Below are positions 43,058 to 54,841 of a DNA stretch of 64,000 nucleotides, piece by piece (position 1 is the stretch's first letter; each line of letters begins with the position of its first letter). The stretch spans positions 1,860,001 to 1,924,000 of the forward strand of contig NC_135126.1 in the NCBI RefSeq assembly GCF_050908995.1, given 5' to 3'. The position numbers and the translations under genes are program-made. The notes under the pieces were generated by a model. That model was given only the letters and a program-made list of their open reading frames with translations, did no database searches and was not told the DNA's origin. The DNA is from Andrena cerasifolii (taxonomy: Eukaryota > Arthropoda > Insecta > Hymenoptera > Andrenidae).

Positions 43058-46000
43058 ATGTCAAACACGATAAGTGGGAAGAATCTCTTACGGCCTACAG
43101 GATTGCAATGCAAAAATCTTCAAGAGTATTTAAAGTCACGACCACCAGAAGTTTTGAACAAACTGTACCATAATCCCCCGATTTGCTTAGCTGTGTTTCG
43201 CGAACTGCCGGTAATAGCGAAGCACTATGTCATGCGGTTATTGTTCGTTGAACAGCCGGTGCCTCAAGCAGTCATCGCATCTTGGTGCTCCAAGCTACAT
43301 TTCGAGGAGCACCAAAAAGTAGTTTTGATATTAAATGAATTGAACGTGTGGAAGGAGGCGTCGATACCAGGGGGATTACCTGGCTGGATTTTGAACACTA
43401 CGTTCAAGAAGAATTTGAAGATTGTTTTGTTAGGAGGTGGAAAACCATGGACGATGTCTAACCAAATGGAAACCGATAGTAAACCTAGGGACGTTGCTTT
43501 TTTGGATTCGTATGCGTTAGAGAGGTGGGAGTGTGTTTTGCATTACATGGTTGGTTCGCAGCAGCAGGAAGGTAATTTATTTCACTTAAACGTAACTCAA
43601 GGCTTTTAGCGCAGTAAAGAAATATTTCATTAAATTGCATATAATTGAAAATATTATTTTTCTACATAGGCATATCGGCCGATGCTGTTAGAATTCTTTT
43701 GCACGCTGGACTGATGAAGCGAGATGAGGCTGATGGAAGTCCTGTTATTACACAAGCCGGTTTTCAATTCTTGTTATTGGAGACTGCATCACAGGTACTT
43801 AAGGGGGTTTTGCGCCGAAAAATAGGTAATTCCTTGTGAATTTTTTCTGCAAAAACGATTTGACAAATTAATTTGAGGTTTGGCAGGCTCTTTTATTGTA
43901 TCTTGAACTATTGTTCTGAATTTTTGTGTGACAGCGAAAAAAAAACATGGCAGATACAAAAAGAGCGTTGAAAAATAATCGGGTGGTCCTAGCATTGATG
44001 AAAAGTACTATAAACTTTATCCAAAACACAAAAAAAAAGAGATTCTTAATCTATATGAATGTGACTATCGGTGGTAGTAGATTTATTAATAAATATAAAA
44101 AAATGTTAAAATGGCAGCCTTTTGAAGAAGGCGAAGCATCCTGATTTCACTCTGAAACAGGTTTTACTGCAAAATCCGGAAAACTTCTTTAAATAAAAAA
44201 GGAACGGTAACAGGTACGGCAATAAATCTACTACCACCAATAGCCACATTCATATAGATTAAGAATCTCTTTTCTTTTTTGTGGTTCGGATAAACCTTAC
44301 AGTACTTTTCGTCAACGCGAGGACCACCCGAATTTTTTCAGCGCTCTTTTTGTATCTGCCATGTTTTTTCATTCACTGTCACAAAAATCCAGAACAATAG
44401 TTCAAGATACAATAAAACAGCCTGCCAAACCTCAAATTAATTTGTCGAGCCGTTTTTGTAGAAAAAATTCACAAAGAATTATCTATTTTTCGATCCAACA
44501 AAGCGCAAACCCACCTTAAATACAAATAATCAAAGTTGTTATTTGTACTTACTTGCTCACTTTCTTTCACGTCTTATTCGTGTACGTATTTCATTGTAAT
44601 AAACGTATTGCAGGTGTGGTATTTTATTTTGCAATACTTAGACACAATAGAAGCGCGAGGACTCGACTTGGTTGAGTGTCTCACCTTCCTCTTTCAATTA
44701 AATTTCTCAACGCTTGGTAAAGATTACAGTACCGAAGGAATGTCCGAAGGTCTGTTAACGTTTCTGCAACATTTACGAGAATTTGGTCTCGTTTATCAGC
44801 GAAAGCGTAAGGCTGGGAGGTAATGTATTAAGTTTATAGCAAAGTATATCTAACTGTTTCATACAAACATTGTCACCGAATTTCATATTTACTTTTAGAT
44901 TTTATCCTACACGATTGGCGCTAAATATTGCCACTGGACAAAACAAACCATTGTCCAGGGATCCGGAGAAAGAGGGCTATATCGTTGTTGAAACGAATTA
45001 CAGAGTATATGCTTATACGAACTCAAATTTACAAGTTGCCTTACTCGGTCTGTTCTGTGAAATGTTGTACAGGTATGGTTGAGAAGCATATTAAGAATTT
45101 CATATTAACTCGTAATGGTATGAGTTGTTTGTTAATGTTTTTTGTTGTAGGTTTCCAAACTTAGTTGTGTCGATACTAACAAGAGACTCCGTACGTCAAG
45201 CTTTAAAGAGTGGGATTACTGCTGCTCAAATTGTAGGGTGTGTTTCGCAAAATAATTTCTACCTGTACAATATCCCAAGCTACAAAAGAAAACGGTTAAT
45301 TTGCATTTTGCTATATTAACAGTTATTTACAGCAACATGCTCACGGTAAAATGATAGAGGCGGGTCCCCCAGTTTTACCTCCTACTATCGTAGACCAAGT
45401 TAAATTATGGGAGAACGAAAGAAATAGGTTTATATTCAGCGAAGGAGTTTTATACAGCCAGTTCCTTTCGCAAACCGACTTTGAGGTGCTCAGAGATCAT
45501 GCTCTTTCCACCGGAGTATTAATTTGGCAAAGTGAAAGGTATATTCTTTAAAATATATATTTTCTATTCACGTGTTAACTCGGCGGGAGGCGCTACTGGG
45601 TAAAATTTACCACAGGCGCTAGTTGCGAAAATATGAAGACTGTTTTTGAGTTTTTGTTACAATTTTTTAAAGAACTTTAATAAAGATTTTAAGATATTTC
45701 ATAAATTTTGTTTGATTCTTAAAACACTGTACTTTAACATGGAAATTACAAAGTTTAAAAAAATATTCTGAAACCGTGGTTTTTTACGTTTCAATTTTGG
45801 GTATTTTTGACCCGGTAGCGATAACCTGTGTTACAATATGGGGTGCACCTCCCGTCGGGTTAAGGGGGCAGACCACAGTAATAAATCGAAAAAATCGATT
45901 TTTTCTTTCTTAAATTATCTGAAAGACATGCGTTTCGAGAATGCTCTCTCCAAATTTTATGAAGAAATTCGCAAAATTGACGGAGATATAGTATTTTCCG

Positions 46001-46975
46001 TGAAGCGATGTCAAGCGCGCGACTACGCCGCGCGGAACTTTAAACGCGTTTTCCTCAGAATGACATTTTTCAACCGCGTTAACAGTCTGCAGAGAAAACT
46101 ATACGTCCGATTGACATAAGCAAGGGCATTTATTGTACGAAAAAAACGTCGCTATTACGTGACGATCTGTTTTTTTTTTCAATTAACGACCTGCTTCTAT
46201 TGTTTTTATCAACTTTCCCCAATTTTGTACCCCGAAAACATGATTTTTTCAGTGGTCCGCCATTTTGTAATTTTTTGCAATTTTGACTTTTTTTGATCGT
46301 CACGTAATAGGCGTAGGTTTCTAGTTTCTAAATATTTTTGTCTTTTTGAATTCGGATTAACCATATGGCCTGGGCACTGTCAACGCGACAAGCACGATTT
46401 TGCCGCAACGCACATTTTGACGAAGAGTATACAGGAAACGGATTTATGAATTTGATTGAAAAAAAAAATTCTCACCCTTCGATATGTATATTATTAATTA
46501 TACTAAGCAATACATTGATTTACTTGCGTTGTTTGGTTGAAATAAATTCCCGAAAACACCCTTACATTTCGGACCGTTACAGTGGTTTGCCCCCTTAAGA
46601 GTTGGGCATTGCTCGAATAAATTTTTATTCGAATGATCTCGAATAAGAATTCGAGAATAACGAATAATTCCCACCCACGCTTATCCCTGACGCTTATTCG
46701 CCACGGAGGTCGTTTATTCGTGAATAACGCTGCGCTGATGCGTGACATGCGAAACCCTTATTCGCTGCTTCGAATAAAAATTTATTTGTTGTTCTCGAAT
46801 AACTTCATTTTATTCGAAATTTTTATTTGAAGATTATTCGAATAACGCCCAACTCTGCATGTTATACATGTTAATGTTTTTATTTTGTTTTAGAAAACGA
46901 ACTATGGTAGTTACGAAAGCAGGCCACGACGATGTAAAGAAGTTTTGGAAACGATATTCCAAAGGCTCCAGTTAG
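43058..46975 (+). CDS. GTF2H4: General transcription factor IIH subunit 4 (p52)
   Basis: Seven coding exons (43058-43571, 43670-43794, 44614-44819, 44899-45072, 45151-45237, 45323-45538, 46894-46975) join in frame to 467 residues, the normal length for p52/Tfb2. Family landmarks: NLQEYLKSRPPEVLNKLY at the start, RLLFVEQPVPQAVIASW, the conserved VLHYMVGS, then ITQAGFQFLLLETASQVWYF across the exon 2/3 junction and the C-terminal DQVKLWENERNR. p52 anchors XPB and stimulates its ATPase in the TFIIH core used in transcription initiation and nucleotide-excision repair. Introns 2 and 6 are enlarged by TTAA-type transposons, yet the frame is clean. It is tail to tail with Cyclin C about 670 bases away. 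Confidence 0.96.
43799..44519. mobile_element. piggyBac-like TTAA element in GTF2H4 intron 2
   Basis: A 721-base foldback element bounded by TTAA at both ends. Termini GGGGGTTTTGCGC and GGTGGGTTTGCGC are inverted and the arms extend several hundred bases (AAATTAATTTGAGGTTTGGC and its inverse). It begins four bases after the exon 2 boundary at 43794. Short frames inside are arm shadows. Confidence 0.88.
45574..45863. mobile_element. TTAA MITE a, GTF2H4 intron 6
   Basis: A 290-base element: TTAA, then CTCGGCGGGAGGCGC, ending GTGCACCTCCCGTCGGG and TTAA. Its right TTAA (45860-45863) is also the left TTAA of the next element. Confidence 0.85.
45860..46598. mobile_element. TTAA MITE b, GTF2H4 intron 6
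   Basis: A 739-base element: TTAA then GGGGGCAGACCACAGTAA, ending ACAGTGGTTTGCCCCC and TTAA (46595-46598). It shares its left TTAA with element a. The frames at 45838 and 46365 lie within it and show no transposase. Confidence 0.85.
46598..46857. mobile_element. AGAGTTGGGC palindromic MITE
   Basis: Directly follows element b. Ends AGAGTTGGGC..GCTCGAATA and TATTCG..GCCCAACTCTG are inverted, with many TTCGAATA words inside. The first base of the left end overlaps the TTAA of its neighbour, so target flanks cannot be compared. Probably hAT-related (CAGAG end). Confidence 0.65.
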
Positions 46976-47643
46976 TAGATCAAGAATGTTTGAAAAATGT
47001 GCCAGAATTCGATTACCGAGTGATTTAGAGTAAAAATACGTTTCCAATCACTCCGTATTTTTTTAACTTTAAATCTGTATTATAATTGACATTATCAAAT
47101 ATAATGTTACATAGCAAATGGAGTTTATGAGCGACATAACTGAAACATTATAGATTAAAAGTGTAAGCTGTAAGAAGGGAAACTTACATTATTCAGAAGA
47201 AGGAATGGAAAATTAATTAACTACTGTCATCGTAAAAGAGTCACTGTATTTTTGTAGAAACTGCCAAGGAGTTGTAAGTAAATAAGCGCGTACACTTTTA
47301 AGTACTTTGAAAGTAATTATTTATTTTTATTGTATAATTAAAAATTTTCTCAATTTTTATAACAACTGAATAAGTTTACAATTTCTCAAACTTAGATTGA
47401 ATATAATGAAATCAATTTCATAAATTTCGTCCCAGTTACACAGACTACACGAAAATGTACCGTTTAATTATTAAAAATTTGTCCCAAAGAAAATTTGCAA
47501 AAGTACAATGGTAATGTAACGTTAGAGCCGATTTACCGCGAGAATAAGCAAAATTAAAAAAATAGCTTGAATAAAACTTTTCACAATTGTCAGAAAATAC
47601 TTTGATATCAGTCCCAAATATTGGAATTCAATAGATCTTGATG
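46976..47643. other. Convergent 3' ends of GTF2H4 and Cyclin C
   Basis: AT-rich, no gene. Must hold both 3' UTRs and polyadenylation sites; no single AATAAA can be assigned with confidence. Confidence 0.5.
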
Positions 47644-48826
47644 TCAGCGCTGCGGTGCCGCTTTTGGTTTTGGCATTTTAGCTAGTAAGCCCTGAATTTC
47701 TTTCTTCTCGTCGTAAGTTTTCCACAGCTCGTATAAATTAATAATATAACGCGCGATTTCTTGAATTTTCTCCATGTCAGCGTTCAGTTCGGCGAACCAT
47801 GATTTTAGATCCTTTTGCAGAATAACACAAGCTATTTGCAAGCATCCTAAAATCATTTCAATCAATACTCCGTGCATAGAAAAATTTTCACGCAGCGTCA
47901 CGGCATGCGTACGATCTTACCAATAGCTATTTGATATGGTGGATACAGCAGGCAAACGTCTGTGCGTAAACTATCGTTAATTATGCGCCAAGCAAGAGTT
48001 AGTAACTGATCGTCAGGACCCACATCTTGAATGAGAGTCAACAGAGGACGATACGGTTGATACACAATTAAACAACAGTCTAAATGTTCTAGAAGGTAAA
48101 ATTCACATTCCAAAATATGATTTGTACGATAAGGGAATTCTTGCGAGTAGGCGTAATTGAATTTATTTTTTACTGAAAAAAAAAACATCAAATAATTATT
48201 GTACGTACATCTTGTCCGCTTTTACTTCGATATATAAAATAATTAATACACACCTACAGTTTGACAAGTTGTTATTAGTCTGGTGTTAGAAATAACTCCA
48301 AACTCTTCCACCTTGGAAGCCAGGAAAACGGACGTGGGTGCTAACAACAGAGGATCTATACATTTCAAGCTATTGCGGGCGTAAAACCTTTTGAAATACA
48401 CAGTCGCTGTCGCTATAACTTGTTGCCTAAGCTTCAATTGTTCCCCTAGCACTTGTATCACTGAAAGAAACACGAGGAACTGTTACATAAATCGTATGGT
48501 TTACGGGTGTACTTAAGTGATAGTTCAGACCGGATTACATTGATGTTTGTAACGGTTCTATTAAGCCCAATTGATAATGTATCGGATTCGTTGAAAGACT
48601 AAACGTTTGATTTACAATTTGAGAAAAAGATGAACAGCTTCTGATACTCTTCCTCTGTTAAAATCGAAAGATCGTGCTGCCGTTCCCGCACTAGGTCCTG
48701 TTTATCTAGAAGCCATTGTTGACTAGAAATATAAGCTGCACGATTATTTTACAAAATAGTAGTGGTTATCATAATTCAACGACGGGAAACTTACTGATGT
48801 GAACTTTGCCAGAAATTTCCAGCCAT
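47644..48826 (-). CDS. CycC: Cyclin C
   Basis: Five coding exons (48826-48795, 48722-48616, 48460-48254, 48172-47921, 47831-47644) join in frame to 261 residues, matching metazoan Cyclin C. The start MAGNFWQSSH and the following QQWLLDKQDLVRERQHDL are diagnostic; the cyclin box spans QVLGEQLKLRQQVIATATVY to PLLLAPTSVFLASKVEEFG, with the second fold including HILECEFYLLEHLDC. Cyclin C pairs with CDK8 in the Mediator kinase module in the nucleus and also affects mitochondrial fission under stress in some organisms. Splice sites are GT-AG and nothing is missing. Confidence 0.97.
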
Positions 48827-49180
48827 ATTACCACCGTCTAATAAACAGCCGCAACAATGAACAAGTTTCGCACCGCTGTAAGCGCTTTTCGATTATTTCC
48901 AGATTCTGGAGTATTTCATTTTGCATCTATCCATTTAAGTTTCGTTTACGTTGGTCGGTGCATGTTTAGCAGATTAAATGCAAGCCTTGTAAACGTCAAT
49001 GCGTCGATACCTATTAGTGGTCCCTAACCACGATTTAAATTTATGTTTTCTCGGACTTTAACAAGTGAGAGTAAGCGCTCAAAAATCTTCTTGCGATTTC
49101 GGTTGATTTGGAAGTGACTGTACTTTTTAGGCGTAAGAAATTTTCTCTACTGTGTGTTGGCTTCGAATTTTCCTAGGTTT

Positions 49181-49335
49181 CCGCCAGAACTTACTAGAAT
49201 CCACCAGAATTTACCAGAATCCACCTGAACTTACCAGAATCCATCAGAACTTAACAGAATCCACCAGAACTTACCAAAATCCACCTGAACTTACCAGAAT
49301 CCATCAGAACTTACTAGAATCCGCCAGAATTTATT
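49181..49335. repeat. 20-bp minisatellite
   Basis: About seven to eight copies of a 20-base unit, CCACCAGAACTTACCAGAAT, with point changes. The open frame across it is due to the repeat. The rest of 48827-50540 shows no supported gene. Confidence 0.88.
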
Positions 49336-50539
49336 AGTGGTAATTCACTAGCAGCAGTAACCCGTAAATTTTAAACAGTGCTTTTTCGAACGTAATGCAA
49401 CGCGGTAGAAATAAGAGATTTTAATATTCCAAATGCACTCCCACATAAAATGCGCTACTAAGCGATATGCAAAATAGCTACCTACGAAATGATACAAGAA
49501 ATGACTGATTAACAAGAAAGACGGATCAATGCTTTTTTCTATGCGTGGGAGAATAAGAAGGAAGCAGGGAATGTCCTGCATGATCGACACTTATCGATTA
49601 CTACATAATCTTAATGTTTAGATTGATACTAACAAGAAGTGAAAAAGCTGTCCGTAACTTCTATTAAATTTATATCTTGTTTTAATTGTAACGCAAGAAT
49701 TTCATTGTGGAACTTTTAAGTGGGACTTATAAGCTTTGTATTTGAATATTAAGTAATTGAATTTAATCGTATATGAGTATTTGGTAAATCAGTATTTTTG
49801 TTAATTATACAGCGTCATGTTTTATAGTCACATTATAACGCGTGATTCTGCTTTAGTCTCACCCGCGTGTAATTAATGCGAGTATTATTAAAACAGAGCA
49901 ACAGATGCAGAGTACTTATAATGGAAATTTGCGCTATTATCGATTTAAAATTATGACTTAAATATCGGCCGAATAAATGTACCGGAAAATGAGTGCTATA
50001 GGTTCAGGGACGCGTTTAAATAAGGATAGGCAAGCCGCTAAAAGTAACACAGTCAATAACGGCTCGTGTAAAATAACGAGTAAAATTTTCTAATCAAACG
50101 CCCGCTCAATATCTCGATACACCACCCGTCCATGTTAAACTATTACGGGCATATCGCATGATTACAGAAAAATCTGAACCTGATTAATAATTCATACAAA
50201 GGAGAATAATTTATTCAACAGTGAAATTATGAAGAATAACAAAAATGCAGATAAAGATTCCTCAAAATTTTCTAAATAAATTACACTCTCAACGTAGAGC
50301 ATATCATACACGATAAAATTGTTAATTAACTGAAAAAGCGTACTTGCATTACATTTTCCAAAAATCTCCGATAAACAAATACATACACAATCTACATTTA
50401 CACCAACGGGCATATAATATGCAACATGTGCCCAAGTGACATACTTAAAAAAATTTTATAAAATTTATTAAAAAAAATGAAACGTACATCGATTATTTCG
50501 TCTAATAAATTCGACTAAACATCATCTCGCAGGATGACG

Positions 50540-51104
50540 GGCGGCTGTTAAGTACGCGCATTGTCCGCCATAGAGACGTTAGCGCGGTTAATTATTAACA
50601 AGACTGTATGGGCAGCATCGATGAATGAATCCTGTTGCGCAGACCGGTAGCTTTCATTGTGAGAGTCGATAGCTACCGTATAGCCAGTGTGGCTCGCGGG
50701 GTGAGCGTCGGTGCGTGAGTTCCGCCCGCTAGTTTTTCCGTGATTTCGGGCGGTGAATCGCGAGGAAAGCCGTCCGCGGGCAGGATCGTAGCTGGACAGG
50801 GCGGTCAGTGTTTCGGTTTGCAAAGGGATCGCGGTGAACATGCAGGAGAAGAGATGTTTTCGAAACGAAAGCGACGGTCGGTAAAACTAAAGGGAGCAGG
50901 CGTGGACTGTGGGCTCGAGTCGGGCGTGGGGATGAACTCTACGGGGAATGCGAGAGGGAGGAGGACTGGGGCGCTTCCTGTGGTTGGCACTAGCCTAAAA
51001 AAGCTCCATAAACAGAATCGCGGCCGAATGTCTTTTCAATGCAACGAAAATGGTGAAGTGTGGGAAAAAGTGGGCATTGAGTAAAGGCTTCGACAGCTCG
51101 AACC
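50540..51104 (+). promoter_or_regulatory. GC- and CpG-rich 5' leader/promoter of Spred
   Basis: A sharp rise in GC and CpG compared with the flanks (for example TTCCGCCCGCTAG and CGCGAGGAAAGCCGTCCGCG) immediately precedes the Spred start codon. A 114-codon open frame here (50740-51084) has low-complexity composition and ends before the Spred ATG; I read it as untranslated leader. Confidence 0.5.
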
Positions 51105-54100
51105 ATGACAGAGGCGTCGGAGGAGTAAGTAGCACTTGCAATGCCTCCGTACTTCTCCTCGATTGTTACGCTTGGGAACCTGAAATGTCCGTGGCTGCGG
51201 CTTAACTATCCTGCCCTTTCCCCGCGATATCACGTTTTCCAACCGCGGCGCCCTGACAGCTCTGCCGGACCTCGTCCCACCTTCTCTCCTCTCAACATTT
51301 CCGATACCAAACGCTCCGCCGCCTTCCAGGTCCCTCCGATTTTCCTCAACCCCCTTCGAAATACAATTCTCTACTTCCCCCGGGATGTGTCACGCTCAAA
51401 GAGCGCCTGGCAAAAAATGTACACACGCGAGGAACACGTACGATTTCGGCGGAGTGTCGGTGTGTTATCCTGCGCTCGTGTAGGGGTGACCGTTCATTCA
51501 TTAAATCGATGTCGGCGCGTAACATCTGCTATCTCCTTGTGTATAACAACGATTCCTCCGGCTTCGCGAACATGTCGCTCTTGCGCGATTCTAGACCGCC
51601 GTTCGGACCGATCCCGCGGTTGTCAATGAAATTATATTTTTCATATACCTTGGGTAAATAACGCAAGTACGTACATAAATTCTGTGTGATCACTCAATCA
51701 TGTAACCATGCAAATGCTTACCCGATATCAGAATATCTTGCTGACCTCGTTTTATGATAAAGCAAAGTTATGATCCAGCTTCCACTTTGCGGTATATCTC
51801 CTTCAAAGTATCCCTTCCGGTGATTAATTCGATAAGTCTGTTGCTATTAGAAAATGTAGCGTCTTAGAATCGCATAAAACGAGGGATGTTGTTTTTAAGC
51901 AATTGTAAAGCTGTATTTTTAATAGCATTTCTCATTCGCTACTTTCCTCGCTTCCTCCTCATCCTCTGCGTTAATTCGGAACTATGTCAGTTGAGATTGA
52001 CGGCTGGATTGTATTGCACAGCTTTGGGAGAAGTGGATGCCTCAAGGGCGAGTGGTTTACGGGTCTATCGTGTTTTTGAAATACCGTGTTTAATGTTACA
52101 TTGATATTAATGTCAACTTGCAATATTAATGTCTTGACGTTTCTATTTTTAGTGGTAACTATCTGGTGAGGGTTCGTGCCCAGGTAATGACAAGAGATGA
52201 TAGTTCCGGTGGTTGGGTTCCTCTAAGTGGCGGTGGTTTAGCAAATGTTTCGGTTAGACGAAGACCTACTTGTTCAGGTGGGCATCAGTCTAATAATACC
52301 AATGGATCTGGTATTTCCACTTCGACTGTTGTACCCTCTACTACCAACTCTACGCACTCTGTATCGACTACAGTTGTCGCTACATCTCAAAGTCATGGAT
52401 CTTCGAGCAGTTCCCCGCCTGGTGCGACTAAGAAGAGGCACGAGTACCTTATTTATGGGAAACGGATCACCGATCAATCAGTACTGAGCATAGCTATCGA
52501 TGTTATTCGGATGCGTTCTAGTTTAGTTTGTTATACTAACGCTTACTGTTTCACAGGTTGTTCTTAGCTGTACAATTAAAAAAGATTTTGAATACAATAA
52601 GGTAATGCCAACTTTTCATCATTGGAGGACGGGGGAGAAAAGATTTGGGCTGACGTTTCAAACAGCTGCGGATGCAAGAGCTTTCGATAAAGGCGTCCGT
52701 ACAGCTGTTGAAGAATTGTTAGAAGGTAGATTGTTACTTTAATAGTATCTCTTATTTCGTTACATTATAGATATAGAGTAAACTATATAGATATAAACTT
52801 CTGCTTACCGTTACTTTATAGTTTATTAATGTACTAATTATTTTGCTGCTACTTTCTATGGAACGTACGAACGGTAAGAATATTAGATTCTCCTTCCGTA
52901 TTTGACGCGTCGCTAAACGAAGAAACCTCCGTTTTAAGCAATTGTCTAACAAGATCTCGTTTGTGATGTAGGATTGACTAATTCCACATTTTGCGGCAAT
53001 ACGCTAGACGCTGGCGATGAGGACGTTTTCATGGTGAGTAGCGAATAAGATTAATCAGGGGTTCGGATGTAATAAGGGGACTAGCGCTCGAAAATGCGAA
53101 AACGTATTGTCCAAACGCTAAGAAATATTGGGAAATTAAATGTTAAACTGTATTTTTAAAAATATAGTGTTGTAAAGCCCGCCACGACACACCATTTTTC
53201 TATTTACACCTTGTTTATCCAATCATTAGTATTCGAGATAAAAATTATAAACAAAAACAAATTCTTCGACCAAAATGATTATTTCTTTAAACATAAATTG
53301 CGATAACTTGAGTAAATATTAACGGATCGTTATGAGACTTGAAACATAAAACTCAGAAAACTCTAGCGAAGCCGTGAAATGTATGCACAAATCTCTTATG
53401 TTAAAAAATGTAATAATATTTAATTAAAAAGTAATACTGGACATAACTCATGTTTTTCAACATTCGCCGTTAGATAGTATCGAGGCAATTTTGAGATACA
53501 TATAACTTGCAGCGACAAAGTTTTTCCTTAATATACAACCAAGATTTTCACCAATTTTCACACTGATTAATAAATATTTGTAGAAGATATGACGATATAT
53601 ATAAATCTCGCACGCCACCAACAGGCAACGTGAGTGCTAAGACTGCCAAGCAGCGCATTATACGCGGCCGCTGTAATTATAATTTTTAGCTCGAATAGTA
53701 ATGATTCGATAAACAAACTGTAAATTGAAAAAATGTGTGTCGTGATGAGCTTTACAACACTATATTTTTTAAAATACAGTTTAACATTTAATTTTCCAAT
53801 ATTTCTTAGCGTTTGGACAATAATGTTTCCCATTTTCGAGCGCTAGTCCCCTTATTGCATCCGAGCCCTCAATTGAAATGTTACAGCACGGGTGACATTG
53901 AATTCATTTTGCAGACTTTAAATTTACCTGTGGAGCCGCCGGAGCCACGTCCGTTATCAGATACTCATGGCATAGTTCGAGTACCCAATTATCATTCCCA
54001 GTGTTCAGATCTTCCTGATTCACACAAACCTATCCATTATATTGGTGGATCATCTGTAAAAGCGCCGCCACCTCAACACCCTTTGGCATCGACTGCGGAT

Positions 54101-54841
54101 ATTGGATCGGATAACTATCCTTATGTGCAGCTGACGACGCTTAATCACGAATATTTATATCCCATAATTGATGATCATAAAGGAGACCGGTTAGATAGAC
54201 ATAATACCGGCGGCTCTTTGAAGAAGCCAGATATTATAGTGTCTCAACCTACTAAAAATACTATGAAACGTAACGTTCGATTACGATGTAAACATTGCCA
54301 AGAGCTGTATACGGAGCAGCACAATCCTAGAGGATCTTGCGAGTACGCTCCCGATCCGATTAGATGTGGAATCGCAAAAATCTCGTGTCTGTCATGTGCT
54401 CAGGGCATGTTGTACCACTGTATGAATGATGCTGAAGGTGATTTTTCCCAGAACCCTTGCAGGTGAGTAAACTGTGCACACCGATTTCTTTATTACTTTC
54501 GCTCGGTTTATTGGAGGCAGTTTTCTATGCTTCGTAGTATAAAGTGTTTGAGACGCAGGAGGCTTCCCGGTATTTATAATGTATTCGGTGAACAGTCGGC
54601 AGTTTAGATCGTTACCGTTTAGTTTTCGGAGTATTATGTGCAGATAATTAAGAATACATTATAAATGAACATTGAATTGTGCAGTTGTAGCACAGAAGAA
54701 GGATGTGGACGCAGGTGGTTTGGTTTGGCATTATTATCACTGATCGTTCCTTGCTTGTGGATTTATCCTCCACTCAGAGCTGTTCATTGGTGTGGCACGT
54801 CCTGTGGAATGTGCGGAGGACGTCACCATCCGATGGAATAA
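51105..54841 (+). CDS. Spred: Sprouty-related EVH1 domain protein (Spred)
   Basis: Six coding exons (51105-51124, 52153-52480, 52557-52725, 52972-53033, 53915-54462, 54685-54841) join in frame to 427 residues. After a seven-residue first exon comes an EVH1/WH1 domain: YLVRVRAQVMTRDDSSGGWV, a Ser/Thr-rich insertion of about 60 residues, then RHEYLIYGKRI and FGLTFQTAADARAFDKGVR. The C-terminal Sprouty domain has the cysteine pattern from RCKHCQELY through CLSCAQGMLYHC, CGRRWFGLALLSLIVPCLW and CGTSCGMCGGRHHP. Spred proteins recruit neurofibromin to the membrane and damp Ras-MAPK signalling; the cysteine-rich domain is palmitoylated. The insertion inside the EVH1 fold is larger than in vertebrates. 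A clear c-Kit-binding segment between the domains is not obvious. Confidence 0.95.
53056..53870. mobile_element. 800-bp foldback element in Spred intron 4
   Basis: Ends AGGGGTTCGGATGTAATAAG and GGGCTCGGATGCAATAAG (as read inward) are inverted, and arms of about 130 bases (through AACACTATATTTTT) stay well matched. The interior has no transposase. It occupies almost the whole intron and ends about 45 bases before exon 5, so the intron branch point must lie within or beside it. Confidence 0.8.

Noticed and set aside
43947..44144. Lys-rich frames in GTF2H4 intron 2
   Set aside because: They lie inside the TTAA foldback element and carry no transposase motif.
50740..51084. 114-codon frame before Spred
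   Set aside because: CpG-rich leader sequence with no domain; it ends before the Spred ATG.
51141..51629. 162-codon frame in Spred intron 1
   Set aside because: No recognisable domain, lies wholly within an intron and in GC-rich low-constraint sequence.
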